DNA of 64,000 nt from positions 496,001 through 560,000 of the forward strand of contig NZ_QLZR01000002.1 in the NCBI RefSeq assembly GCF_003289955.1, given 5' to 3'. Within the stretch, counting starts at the first letter, position 1. Every line of letters begins with the position of its first letter. This DNA is from Planococcus halotolerans (GTDB taxonomy: Bacteria; Bacillota; Bacilli; Bacillales_A; Planococcaceae). The translations under genes and the position numbers were made by a program. This document shows positions 28,269 through 37,452 of the stretch, one piece after another. The notes beneath the pieces were generated by a model that was given only the letters and a program-made list of their open reading frames with translations, did no database searches and was not told the origin of the DNA.

Positions 28269-28552
28269 TCCAACGGTCTTTTCGGCCGGTTTTCACAGTA
28301 TTCACAGTCAATATCACTGCAGGCTTCTTCTCGCCATTCATTGCAGCTTGCGCAATAGCTTGCATCAAATTCGTCATCGAATGTCAAAGGTGACAAGCAG
28401 TGGTGGCAGTATGTATGTACTTCCATCCAATTGATGACTTTCTTGTTGGCTACGAGGTAAAGTCCTTGCTGATCTTGTTTATAGTTCATTATTGATGATT
28501 TTTGCACTGCCCGATGTTTCGGATCCAGGAAAAAATTCATTTTGTCATTCAT
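28256..28552 (-). CDS. Hypothetical cysteine-rich (zinc-ribbon-like) protein
   Basis: 98 residues. The C-terminal half carries three CxxC-type pairs (CHHC, CASC and CEYC) plus one more Cys, typical of zinc ribbons; the N-terminal half (NFFLDPKHRAVQ) is basic. No membrane segment. I do not recognise the family; an RNA- or protein-binding role is possible. Start ATG 28552 lies eight bases after GGAG. It is transcribed toward ktrC but has its own terminator. Confidence 0.7.
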   Translation of the reverse strand: MNDKMNFFLDPKHRAVQKSSIMNYKQDQQGLYLVANKKVINWMEVHTYCHHCLSPLTFDDEFDASYCASCNEWREEACSDIDCEYCENRPKRPLDPRR

Positions 28553-28857
28553 TTTGGTCACTCCTAAATTAGTGGACAGGCTATTTTCGGCGAACGAGAT
28601 AGTCCTATTTATAACTGATGTTTACATTATAATAAAATAATCTTTTTGCACTTTCTCTATAATAGTAAATTCACATAGAACATTGCAATAGATTCGAACC
28701 AATTAATTTAATTTATTTTCGCATTAATTTCACATAAAGTGTTTGCATTACTTTCAGCCACAATAGTAAACTGTAAGTATATTATTACTAAACTTTAATA
28801 ACTCGAAGTTTGCTATACATAAACATTCATAACTGCCCAAATAAGGGAGGAGCCCGA
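28553..28857. promoter_or_regulatory. Control region of the polyamine uptake operon
   Basis: About 300 AT-rich bases between divergent genes. AATAGTAAA occurs at 28671-28679 and 28762-28770, and a related ACTAAACT at 28787-28794. These could be binding sites of the cupin regulator encoded next door. I could not assign a clear -35/-10 pair. Confidence 0.4.
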
Positions 28858-29397
28858 ATGAATATTGGTTCAAAAATTAAAAGTCTGCGTTTGAAAAATG
28901 GATTGACCCAGGAAGAATTAGGAGAACGAACGGATTTGAGCAAAGGGTTCATTTCCCAGCTGGAACGGGATATGAACTCCCCTTCCATCGAAACATTTTT
29001 CACGTTATTGGAAGTATTGGGTACAACACCGAAGGAGTTTTTTGAGGATGCCGCCTCTCCGCAGGTGATCTATTCTTCAAAGGACCATCGTGTCTATAAA
29101 GATGAGGAATCCGGTTATGAAGTCGACTGGCTTATCCCTACTTCCTATAAGAAGGAAATGGAGCCGATTTATCTGACCTTGTTCGAGGAAGGACAATATA
29201 AAAAATTCGAACCGTCCCAAGCGGAAACCTTCATCTATATTCTTGAAGGCAAAGTCCGGCTTGTTCTTGGCGATGAAGAATATATAGCCGTTGCTGGTGA
29301 TTCCATCTATTACGAAGCTTCACAGCACCATCAATTATCGAATGCCGGGAAAGGCAAATGTGAAATGATCATCAGTGCCACCCACTCATATATATAA
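28858..29397 (+). CDS. HTH-cupin transcriptional regulator (PuuR-like)
   Basis: 179 residues: XRE-type helix-turn-helix at 5-60 (LRLKNGLTQEELGERTDLSKG) and a C-terminal cupin_2 domain (about 105-175, with EGKVRLVLGDEEY). This architecture is typical of regulators of polyamine genes; the cupin pocket may sense a polyamine. GGGAGGAG precedes ATG 28858. potA starts 15 bases after its stop, so it is likely co-transcribed with and controls potABCD. Confidence 0.88.
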   Translation: MNIGSKIKSLRLKNGLTQEELGERTDLSKGFISQLERDMNSPSIETFFTLLEVLGTTPKEFFEDAASPQVIYSSKDHRVYKDEESGYEVDWLIPTSYKKEMEPIYLTLFEEGQYKKFEPSQAETFIYILEGKVRLVLGDEEYIAVAGDSIYYEASQHHQLSNAGKGKCEMIISATHSYI

Positions 29398-29412
29398 ACA
29401 GGAGGTAGTAAA

Positions 29413-30519
29413 ATGTCAGGAAGTTCAATTATACGATTCGATAACGTTACACAAACATATGAAGGTGCAGGAAATGTATTGAATAATGTCAGCTTTGAGT
29501 TGCAGCGCGGCAAATTCTATACACTTCTCGGTCCATCTGGATGCGGCAAGACGACCATCCTGCGCTTAATCGCCGGTTTTATAAAGCCCACAAAAGGCGA
29601 TATCTATATTGAAGGCGAAATCGTCAATGACTTCCCTGCCAATGAACGCCAGGTAAATACAGTGTTTCAGGATTATGCCCTTTTCCCGCATCTTAATGTT
29701 TTTGAAAATGTGGCATTCGGCCTCCGCGTCAAAAAACTGAAAAAAGCAGAAATCGATCAACGGGTCCATGAAGCACTTGAATTCGTTAATCTTCACGGCT
29801 ACGAGAAACGGAACATCGATGAAATGTCAGGCGGCCAACGCCAGCGCGTAGCCATCGCCCGTGCAATCGTCAACGATCCGGAAGTCATTCTGCTGGATGA
29901 GCCGCTTTCTGCCCTGGACCTGAAATTGCGGACAGAAATGCAATACGAACTTCGTGAACTTCAGCAGCGCCTTGGTAAAACTTTTGTGTTTGTCACCCAC
30001 GACCAGGAAGAAGCACTTGCCATGTCTGATGAGATCTTTGTCATGAATGCCGGTGAAATCCAACAGAGTGGTACACCCATGGACATTTATGATGAACCCA
30101 TCAACCGATTTGTTGCAGATTTTATCGGGGAATCGAATATCGTCGATGCCGTTATGATCGATGACTACCGTGTGCGTTTTGCCAACCAGGAATTTGAATG
30201 CGTCGACCAGGGCTTTGATAAGAATGAAAAAGTGGAAATTGTCATTCGTCCCGAAGATTTGCATATCACACGCCTTCATAGAGGAAAAATTACTGTGACT
30301 GTGAACAGCCAATTATTCCGCGGCGTCCATTACGAAATCGCCACAATTGATGAAGTGGGCAACGAATGGCTTGTTCACTCCACAAAAAAAGTGGATGTTG
30401 GATCTAAAATCGGTTTGGATTTTGAGCCGGAAGCCATCCATGTCATGAGATTGAATGAATCTGAAGAGGCTTTTGATGCCAGACTTGAAGCTTATGGAGC
30501 AGCAGGCTATGAAAAGTAA
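29413..30519 (+). CDS. potA: Spermidine/putrescine ABC transporter ATP-binding protein
   Basis: 368 residues. Walker [12 protein letters not shown]-loop FQDYALFPH, signature MSGGQRQRV, Walker [12 protein letters not shown], His switch FVTHDQ, then a C-terminal TOBE domain. It energises uptake of polyamines through PotBC. GGAGG lies nine bases upstream of ATG. The gene overlaps the start of potB. Confidence 0.96.
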   Translation: MSGSSIIRFDNVTQTYEGAGNVLNNVSFELQRGKFYTLLGPSGCGKTTILRLIAGFIKPTKGDIYIEGEIVNDFPANERQVNTVFQDYALFPHLNVFENVAFGLRVKKLKKAEIDQRVHEALEFVNLHGYEKRNIDEMSGGQRQRVAIARAIVNDPEVILLDEPLSALDLKLRTEMQYELRELQQRLGKTFVFVTHDQEEALAMSDEIFVMNAGEIQQSGTPMDIYDEPINRFVADFIGESNIVDAVMIDDYRVRFANQEFECVDQGFDKNEKVEIVIRPEDLHITRLHRGKITVTVNSQLFRGVHYEIATIDEVGNEWLVHSTKKVDVGSKIGLDFEPEAIHVMRLNESEEAFDARLEAYGAAGYEK

Positions 30520-31327
30520 TCGGACCAATCCTTTTTACCTTATTCCATATTACTTATGGATTGTGCTGTTTGTCATAGCCCCTATCGCTCTGGTCCTTTA
30601 TTTTTCATTTTTCGATATAGCAGGTAATCTGACACTCGATAATTACCGGAACTTCTTCTCATCCGTATACCTGCGGCTGACTTTAAGTTCTTTCTGGTAT
30701 GCTTTCCTGATTACTTTAATCTCCCTTTTGGTGGCATACCCGACTGCCTATTGGTTGACCAAGACGAAACATAAACAATTATGGCTGTTAATGATCATTA
30801 TCCCTTCGTGGATCAACCTCCTATTGAAGGCTTATGCTTTCATCGGAATCTTTGGCTTATACGGCCCTGCCAATAATCTATTGGCTGCAATCGGCTCTGA
30901 ACGGCTGCAGATACTGTTTACAGATTTCAGTTTCATCTTTGTATCGGTTTATATTTTCATACCGTTCATGGTGCTGCCGATATTCAATTCACTGGATCGC
31001 ATCAATCCGGCCTTGATCGATGCTTCGCGTGATCTTGGTGCCTCGTCCTGGACGACTTTCACCCGTGTTATCTTTCCATTGGCCATCAATGGGGTTAAGG
31101 CTGGTATCCAGGTTGTCTTTATCCCTGCCCTGTCGCTGTTCGTTATCACGCGGCTTATCGCTGGCAATAAAGTCATAACACTCGGTACAGCGATTGAACA
31201 GCAATTCCTTGTGACCCAAAACTGGGGCATGGGCTCGACTATAGCTGTTTTCCTGATTCTGTTCATGATTATCGTCATGATGGTCACCGGTGAAAAAGGA
31301 GGTACCATCAATGGAAAAATTAAGTAA
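30509..31327 (+). CDS. potB: Spermidine/putrescine ABC transporter permease PotB
   Basis: 272-residue permease with six membrane segments and the EAA loop [20 protein letters not shown], which contacts PotA. I start at ATG 30509 (GGAG upstream), overlapping the end of potA by 11 bases; an ATG at 30455 would overlap far more. The tail overlaps potC by 17 bases. Confidence 0.94.
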   Translation: MKSNRTNPFYLIPYYLWIVLFVIAPIALVLYFSFFDIAGNLTLDNYRNFFSSVYLRLTLSSFWYAFLITLISLLVAYPTAYWLTKTKHKQLWLLMIIIPSWINLLLKAYAFIGIFGLYGPANNLLAAIGSERLQILFTDFSFIFVSVYIFIPFMVLPIFNSLDRINPALIDASRDLGASSWTTFTRVIFPLAINGVKAGIQVVFIPALSLFVITRLIAGNKVITLGTAIEQQFLVTQNWGMGSTIAVFLILFMIIVMMVTGEKGGTINGKIK

Positions 31328-32117
31328 GACAGCACGAATTTATTTGGCCGTTGTCTTTATCATCCTTTACGCACCGATATTCTATCTGATTTTCTATTCA
31401 TTCAACAGCGGCGGCACGATGTCGAGTTTCGAAGGTTTCACGCTTGAACATTATGCAGCCGTATTCAATGACACACGGCTTATCATCATCGTGCTGAACA
31501 CTGTCATAATTGCATTGCTTTCTGCACTGATTTCTACTGCGATTGGCGTCCTGGGCGCAATCGGCATTGTCTTTATCCGCAACCGCAAAATGCGCAATGC
31601 CGTTTTATCATTAAATACGATTCTGATCGTCAGTCCTGACGTCATCATTGGTGCTTCGTTCCTGATTCTGTTCACAATGATTGGCATCAAACTCGGTTTC
31701 GCATCTGTATTGATTTCCCATATCGCCTTCAGTATTCCGATTGTCGTAATTATGGTGCTGCCGAAGCTGATGGAAATGAGCGACTCGCTGATAGATGCCG
31801 CGACTGACCTCGGCGCTTCGAAAAGGGATATTTTGACGCGCGTTATTCTGCCGTATATCAAACCCGGCATTTTTGCAGGTTTCTTTTTGGCGCTGACCTA
31901 TTCATTGGATGACTTTGCCGTCACTTTCTTTGTAACCGGCAACGGATTTGCCACATTATCCGTTGAAATTTATTCGATGGCCCGGGCCGGCATCACACTG
32001 ACCATCAATGCGCTTTCCGCTTTGATCTTCCTTGTGACCCTTGGACTTGTGCTCGGCTATTACTTCTTTAATAATCGGACCCGGCTGACCATCCGACCAC
32101 CAGGAGGGGGCAACTGA
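31311..32117 (+). CDS. potC: Spermidine/putrescine ABC transporter permease PotC
   Basis: 268 residues, six membrane segments, EAA loop DAATDLGASKRDILTRVILP. AAAGGAGGT lies eight bases before ATG 31311. Pairs with PotB in the membrane. Followed two bases later by potD. Confidence 0.94.
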   Translation: MEKLSKTARIYLAVVFIILYAPIFYLIFYSFNSGGTMSSFEGFTLEHYAAVFNDTRLIIIVLNTVIIALLSALISTAIGVLGAIGIVFIRNRKMRNAVLSLNTILIVSPDVIIGASFLILFTMIGIKLGFASVLISHIAFSIPIVVIMVLPKLMEMSDSLIDAATDLGASKRDILTRVILPYIKPGIFAGFFLALTYSLDDFAVTFFVTGNGFATLSVEIYSMARAGITLTINALSALIFLVTLGLVLGYYFFNNRTRLTIRPPGGGN

Positions 32118-32119
32118 CC

Positions 32120-33196
32120 ATGAAAGATCTTATACGCGCAAGTCTGGCGATTATTGTCATTTCAGGTGTTTTGATGTACGTTGTTTCATTGCTTGAAGAT
32201 ACCTCTTCTGCTGGAGGCGGCGGTACCATTAACGTTTATAACTGGGGAGAATACATCGACCCTGAACTCGTAAGCCAATTTGAAGAGGAAACCGGCATCA
32301 CGGTCATTTACGAAACATTCGATTCAAATGAAGCGATGATGACCAAGATTGAACAAGACGGCACCACTTATGACGTTGCCATGCCTTCTGAATACGCAAT
32401 CGAAAAGATGAAAGAATCAGATCTGCTCCACCCGATAGATCTGAATAAAATCACCAATCTGGAAAATATCGATCCTTATTTTCTGGATCTGCCATTCGAT
32501 CCAGGCAATGAATATTCCATCCCTTACTTCTGGGGAACAGTAGGTATCGCCTTCAACCCTTCCCTGCTCGAAGGACAGACATTCGAGACTTGGGATGACC
32601 TCTGGGATCCAACGCTTGAACAGGAAGTGATCCTGGTGGATTCTGCCCGGGAAGTAATCGGCATGGGACTGAACAGCCTCGGCTATTCACTGAACTCGAC
32701 TGATATGGGTGAATTGCGTGAAGCAACTGATAAACTGAAAACGCTGGGCCCGAATGTAAAAGCGATTATCGGAGATGAAATTGTCGAGATGATGCGGCGC
32801 GAAGAAGCTGCTGTTGCTCTCACTTGGTCCGGGCAAGCTGCAGATATGATGTGGATCAATGAAAATATCGATTACTCCGTACCCGAAGAAGGTTCAAATT
32901 TATGGTTTGATAATATGATCATTCCGAAAACTGCCGACAATGTAGATGGTGCACATGAATTCATCAACTTTATGCTGGATGCAGAAGTGGCCGCACAAAA
33001 CGCCGATTACGTAGGCTATTCCACTCCGAACCAGGCAGCTCTGGAATTAATGGATCCTGAAGTTACAGGTGATGAACGCTTCTACCCAACAGAAGAAATG
33101 CGTGAGCGGCTGGAAGTCTACGAAAATCTAGGTCTTGAAATGCTTGGCGTTTATAATGAATTGTTTTTGGAATTTAAAATGGATATGGAAAAATAA
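32120..33196 (+). CDS. potD: Spermidine/putrescine-binding protein PotD
   Basis: 358-residue extracytoplasmic solute-binding protein of the PotD/PotF family. NVYNWGEYIDPELVSQFEEE opens the mature domain; tryptophan and acidic residues expected in the polyamine pocket (YFWGTVGIAF, LTWSGQAADM) are present. The N-terminal hydrophobic stretch (residues 7-24) has no cysteine, so there is no lipobox; the protein is probably held by an uncleaved anchor. AGGAGGGGG precedes the ATG. A strong terminator follows. Confidence 0.94.
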   Translation: MKDLIRASLAIIVISGVLMYVVSLLEDTSSAGGGGTINVYNWGEYIDPELVSQFEEETGITVIYETFDSNEAMMTKIEQDGTTYDVAMPSEYAIEKMKESDLLHPIDLNKITNLENIDPYFLDLPFDPGNEYSIPYFWGTVGIAFNPSLLEGQTFETWDDLWDPTLEQEVILVDSAREVIGMGLNSLGYSLNSTDMGELREATDKLKTLGPNVKAIIGDEIVEMMRREEAAVALTWSGQAADMMWINENIDYSVPEEGSNLWFDNMIIPKTADNVDGAHEFINFMLDAEVAAQNADYVGYSTPNQAALELMDPEVTGDERFYPTEEMRERLEVYENLGLEMLGVYNELFLEFKMDMEK

Positions 33197-33202
33197 CAGG
33201 AA

Positions 33203-33242
33203 ATGAGCCGGGCGAAAGTATTTTGCCCGGCTCATTTTTTTA
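33203..33242 (+). terminator. Terminator of potABCD
   Basis: ATGAGCCGGGC pairs perfectly with GCCCGGCTCAT, followed by seven T. Confidence 0.92.
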
Positions 33243-33498
33243 ATCTCATGTAAAGGGATATAAAATTTCTTTACCCTTTAGATACCTTCTAACCCCTTGC
33301 TCCTGTCTCTGTCCCTGCATCGCTTCGCTAGCTTCGTCGCAAATGATACCGGCAAAAATACTTTTTGCCTGCTCATTTTTTTAATCTCATGTAAAGGGAC
33401 AAAATTTTTCTTTACCCTTTAGATACCTTCTAACCCCTTGCTCCTGCATCGCTTCGCTAGCTTCGTCGCAAATGATACCGGCAAAAATACTTTTTGCC
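33230..33498. repeat. Tandem duplication in the potD-MFS gap
   Basis: Two head-to-tail copies, 33230-33370 (141 bases) and 33371-33498 (128 bases), both starting GCTCATTTTTTTAATCTCATG. The first has an extra 12-base TCTCTGTCCCTG. Each carries the short core GCATCGCTTCGCTAGCTTCGTCGC, also found in other intergenic repeats of this window in the opposite orientation. Confidence 0.85.
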
Positions 33499-33507
33499 GG
33501 TATCATT
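33471..33507 (+). terminator. Terminator-like perfect hairpin
   Basis: AATGATACCGGCAAAAA pairs with TTTTTGCCGGTATCATT around a three-base loop. A T-rich run follows some bases later. Only the left arm exists in the first tandem copy. Confidence 0.65.
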
Positions 33508-33599
33508 GCCTGTTATTTTTTATTGAAATGGGGTATAGTAACAAAGTTAATGCAGCGAAATTTAGTCACACGAAGTAATAGATGAAAGAAGGACGCCCT

Positions 33600-34811
33600 A
33601 TGGCAGTTAGATCAAATAAATTCGCATTATATATCCTCATGTTCAATATGTTTATAGCCATGAGCGGCATTGGCCTCATCATTCCGATCATGCCCGCTTA
33701 TCTGGATACGTTCGGAGTTGCTGGACAGGTGCTTGGAACGTTGATCGCCACTTTCGCTTTCGCCCAATTCCTATTCTCCCCGCTTTCCGGCCAATTATCC
33801 GATAAATACGGAAGAAAAAAATTAATTATTTTTGGCCTCGTTGTTTTTGGTATGTCCCAGCTTGTTTTCGGTTTGGCTACCGAGCTTTGGGTTTTATACC
33901 TGGCCAGATTCTTCAGTGGCCTTGGGGCTGCATTCCTGATTCCGCCGATGATGGCTTTTGTTGCCGATATTACGACGTATGAAGAACGGGGCAAAGGGAT
34001 GGGACTGCTTGGTGCTTCCATGTCACTAGGATTCATGATCGGACCCGGTTTTGGTGGATTCCTTGCAGAAGTCAGCCTGGAATTCCCGTTCTATATTGCG
34101 GCGCTGGTTGCTACTTTAGCCGCCATCATGTCTTATATCGCTCTGCCGGATGTCGCTCCAACCATCCAACAGATGGAGAATAAAAAAGAGAATCTCTGGC
34201 AGCAAATGAGACGCTCTGTCTATATGCCCTATTTCGTCATGTTGATCGTCATGTTCATCTTTGCTTTCGGTTTATCGAATTTCCAGTCGACCATTGCTTT
34301 ATATGTCGATAAAGAGCACGGTTTTACGCCAAAGGAAATTTCGATTCTCATCACGGTCGGTGGTTTTGTTGGCGTGATCATCCAGACTTTCGTCATTGAC
34401 CGCCTGTTCAAGCGCTATGGTGAAATGAAAGTGATTCTGGTGAACCTTATCGTATCGGCAGCAGCCATGATCGGTATCCTGTTCGTCGATACTTTCTGGA
34501 CCATTTTGCTTGTTTCAGCCGTATTCTTTACCGCAGCGTCTCTGCTCCGTCCGGCGATCAATACGCTTATTTCCAAACTGGCTGGTGATGAGCAGGGTTA
34601 TGCGGCTGGTATGAACAATGCTTATATGAGCCTTGGCAATATGATTGGTCCTGCATTAGCCGGCATCCTTTTCGACATCAATATGATATTCCCTTATATT
34701 GTGGGAACTGCCATCCTGCTGATCTGCTTCTTCATCGCTTCCAGCTGGTCTTCCAGAAAGCAGCAGCTGCTGCAGGAAACACGTTCAGTTGCGCCAGCAG
34801 GAAAAGGTTGA
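33600..34811 (+). CDS. MFS multidrug efflux transporter (Bmr/NorA-like)
   Basis: 403 residues, twelve membrane helices, DHA1 drug/H+ antiporter family. The motif A loop GQLSDKYGRKKLI after helix 2, and the motif C-like GASMSLGFMIGPGFGG in helix 5, are clear. Substrates cannot be predicted. Start ATG 33600 with GAAGGA seven bases upstream; an ATG at 33582 is also possible. Stand-alone gene with a terminator shared with the convergent VWA operon. Confidence 0.88.
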   Translation: MAVRSNKFALYILMFNMFIAMSGIGLIIPIMPAYLDTFGVAGQVLGTLIATFAFAQFLFSPLSGQLSDKYGRKKLIIFGLVVFGMSQLVFGLATELWVLYLARFFSGLGAAFLIPPMMAFVADITTYEERGKGMGLLGASMSLGFMIGPGFGGFLAEVSLEFPFYIAALVATLAAIMSYIALPDVAPTIQQMENKKENLWQQMRRSVYMPYFVMLIVMFIFAFGLSNFQSTIALYVDKEHGFTPKEISILITVGGFVGVIIQTFVIDRLFKRYGEMKVILVNLIVSAAAMIGILFVDTFWTILLVSAVFFTAASLLRPAINTLISKLAGDEQGYAAGMNNAYMSLGNMIGPALAGILFDINMIFPYIVGTAILLICFFIASSWSSRKQQLLQETRSVAPAGKG

Positions 34812-34838
34812 AATCCAAATTTCTAGTATGAAACAGAT

Positions 34839-34872
34839 AAAACCCTGTCGACAAATTGCGGACAGGGTTTTA
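34839..34872. terminator. Bidirectional terminator (MFS / VWA operon)
   Basis: AAAACCCTGTC pairs with GACAGGGTTTT; T run on the plus side, overlapping the stop of the minus-strand operon. Confidence 0.9.
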
Positions 34873-37452
34873 TTTTTTATTCCGTTGTTTCGCTTTCAAT
34901 AATTGTTCAATGCCTTCATTTTTTTCAGTTTGCGGTTGTGCCGCAGTTTTTTTCGGAATCGCAGGCATTCTCAATCCGAATCGGCGAATTGTGATATCCG
35001 CAAAAAACAGCAGCATTGCCAGCAGTATAAGTGGGATTGTAATGTTTTGCATGGAAGAGCTGCTATAGGGTATATCCCTTAAAGCATCATCCAGGGTGTC
35101 CAGTACCTGGCCTCCGCTTCTTTCGGCAATTGCGGTCAAAAGGTCCATATCCGCAGCTTCACTGCGGTATTCCTCACCATATGGAATCGTAAGTCCTGTT
35201 CTGTAGGCTGCACCGGATTCGTTCGAAACACTGAAAAATACCAGTCCGGGCTCTTCCTCCATGTGGACGTCAATCACTCCGGGTGCGACCGGCTCTGTCT
35301 GGACCGGGATCTCTTCTCCCGCTTCATCAATTACCGTGACATTCAGAATTGCAGAGGACTGTGACGGGTCTTCGATTGTATATAACCCCTGTTGCTTTCG
35401 GCTGACTGAAAAAGGTGCTTCTGTGAAAGATGGCAGAATCTGAGAAACGCTGCGGTTCCAAAATGACGGCCAATTGCTCCAGCTTTGGAAATCACCGCTC
35501 CACGCTCCGCTTCCTGAAGTGAAAGCTACCGTTTTCCCCAGCCCGTAATTCCACTCTGCCAGTACCGGATCTTTCTGTTCGCTTTCTGCCACTATCCTTG
35601 CCGTATCTTTTGCGGTAGTCGCTATATAGCTGTTCAATTGTGGAATTCCATCCTCGAACAGCGGACTCCATGCACTGTCGTAAATAATCGGATAAAAAGG
35701 TTCATCCACAATATATGTGCGCGACATCATGATGGTTTCACGCGACAGTATGGCAGGAATCGTCGTAGCGTCCGTTACGTCGTAAAACCGTCCGCTGCCG
35801 GTCTCTGCAAGAGATTCGAGCAACGCCCTGTCAGCATCCTGTCCGACTGCAACTGTGGATAGTGTGATATTATTTTCCACTCCTCCATCTATGAGGCTCG
35901 CATAATCATTTTGCGTTGCCGACTGGCCGTCCGTCAGCAGAATGATATGTTTACGCTGAAGATCCAGTTCCTCTAATTGGCCATATGCTTCTGCCAATGA
36001 AGAATAGATTTCCGTGCCGCCTCCAGGAGCCACCGTCAGAATGTCGTCGATTGCCTGCTGTCGATCCTCCAGCTTCTCTGTCGGCACAATTTGCCACGGC
36101 TTGTCGTCAAAGGCGATGACGCCGACAACATCATCTTCCCTCAGCAGTTCAACTGACCGTGCAGCTGCTTCCTTGGCCAGTTCCATCTTTTGCCCGGCCA
36201 TACTGCCCGAACGGTCCATCACAATCACGAGCCCCAGAGAAGGCAGCTCATGTTTGCCTTTGACTTCCATTTCCACCGGCAACAGATTTTCTATCGGCGT
36301 TTTAAAATAGCCGCCAAGCCCGAAACTTTGGTCTCCCCCGACCATCATAAAACCCATTCCGAATTCTTTGACTGCCTGTTCGATGACAGCCATTGTTTGT
36401 TCACCGACTTGGGTGCCCGGGACATTATCGAAAATGATACCATCATAAGCCAGAATTGAAGATAAATTTTGCGGCAGACCAGAGGGTGAAATTTCCTCCA
36501 GGTTCAGATTTTCATTATCCAATAAACCCGTAATCGGACTTGCGCCTTCGTTGCTGACAATCAATAACTCCGGGGGCCCTTCGACTTCGGTCAGACTCGT
36601 CAATTGATTGTTCTGCAGAAATTCGTCCCCTTCTATCTCAATGGAAGCTTCAAATTTCAGCAATCCTTCACTTTGTGCTTCATAGCTGTAGGACAGGATG
36701 TTCCTGCCTTCTTCCAAATTCACTGGAATCCGTTCAATTTCAGCGTCGTTGGCAGACAGGATAAGCTCTCCTTCACTTTGCTGGTCTGCTTCGATGATCA
36801 TCGAAAAATTCAGCTCTTCCCCAGAAAATGCCTGTGCCGGTGTTTGAAATTCTGTTAATGCAGCTTCATTTCCGGAAGGAGCCTCAATCGGAAAAACATC
36901 GATTGTCACTCTTTCAACATCGATACGGTCGAGACTTTCCAAGGCGGAGGCTGTGGTTTCGTTACCGTCGCTCAGCAGAATAACTCGTGTAGCAATTTCC
37001 TGTTCACCGCTGTTGGCTGCCAATTCAAGCGCCTGTGCTATGTCGGTATGATCTTCCTCATTAGCGGGCCTGTCGCCTGGCAATTCCGCCGTGTCGGATG
37101 ACAAGGGCAGCAGGGACTGAAAATCCTCTGCAAATGTATATACCCCCACCCTTTGATGATTTTCTTTTTCAGCCAATACCTGATTCAGCTGTTCCGCTAT
37201 GCCATTTCCCGCTTGTGCCATCGACGCCGAACGGTCCCATAGGAAGACGATTTGTTCTTCTTCAATCGGCTGATGAATGGCCGGCGAAGCAAGGGCGACG
37301 ATTAAAAAGAAGATACTCAGCAGTCTGAGCACGAACGAAGTGCGAAAAAGGGATGAAGCTTTGTTATATTGTTTCCACCCTGTCATGAACAAATAGATTG
37401 CTGCAGGAATGACCAGCAACAGCCATAGGGGTTCATCGATACGAAGTTCCAC
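34870..37452 (-). CDS. Large membrane protein with two von Willebrand A domains and a GATase-like domain
   Basis: 860 residues. Two N-terminal membrane helices, a first VWA with FLWDRSASMAQAG near residue 75, Ig-like beta segments, a class-I glutamine-amidotransferase-like region (MVGGDQSFGLGGYFKTPIENLLP), a second VWA with VIVMDRSGSMAGQKM and LLTDGQS, another beta-rich part, and a C-terminal membrane helix. Both MIDAS motifs (DxSxS) look intact. Start GTG 37452 follows GGGAGGTG and overlaps the preceding gene by 20 bases. Last gene of an eight-gene operon. Role unknown; VWA/MoxR partners suggest metal-dependent assembly or remodelling of an envelope complex. Confidence 0.88.
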   Translation of the reverse strand: MELRIDEPLWLLLVIPAAIYLFMTGWKQYNKASSLFRTSFVLRLLSIFFLIVALASPAIHQPIEEEQIVFLWDRSASMAQAGNGIAEQLNQVLAEKENHQRVGVYTFAEDFQSLLPLSSDTAELPGDRPANEEDHTDIAQALELAANSGEQEIATRVILLSDGNETTASALESLDRIDVERVTIDVFPIEAPSGNEAALTEFQTPAQAFSGEELNFSMIIEADQQSEGELILSANDAEIERIPVNLEEGRNILSYSYEAQSEGLLKFEASIEIEGDEFLQNNQLTSLTEVEGPPELLIVSNEGASPITGLLDNENLNLEEISPSGLPQNLSSILAYDGIIFDNVPGTQVGEQTMAVIEQAVKEFGMGFMMVGGDQSFGLGGYFKTPIENLLPVEMEVKGKHELPSLGLVIVMDRSGSMAGQKMELAKEAAARSVELLREDDVVGVIAFDDKPWQIVPTEKLEDRQQAIDDILTVAPGGGTEIYSSLAEAYGQLEELDLQRKHIILLTDGQSATQNDYASLIDGGVENNITLSTVAVGQDADRALLESLAETGSGRFYDVTDATTIPAILSRETIMMSRTYIVDEPFYPIIYDSAWSPLFEDGIPQLNSYIATTAKDTARIVAESEQKDPVLAEWNYGLGKTVAFTSGSGAWSGDFQSWSNWPSFWNRSVSQILPSFTEAPFSVSRKQQGLYTIEDPSQSSAILNVTVIDEAGEEIPVQTEPVAPGVIDVHMEEEPGLVFFSVSNESGAAYRTGLTIPYGEEYRSEAADMDLLTAIAERSGGQVLDTLDDALRDIPYSSSSMQNITIPLILLAMLLFFADITIRRFGLRMPAIPKKTAAQPQTEKNEGIEQLLKAKQRNKK

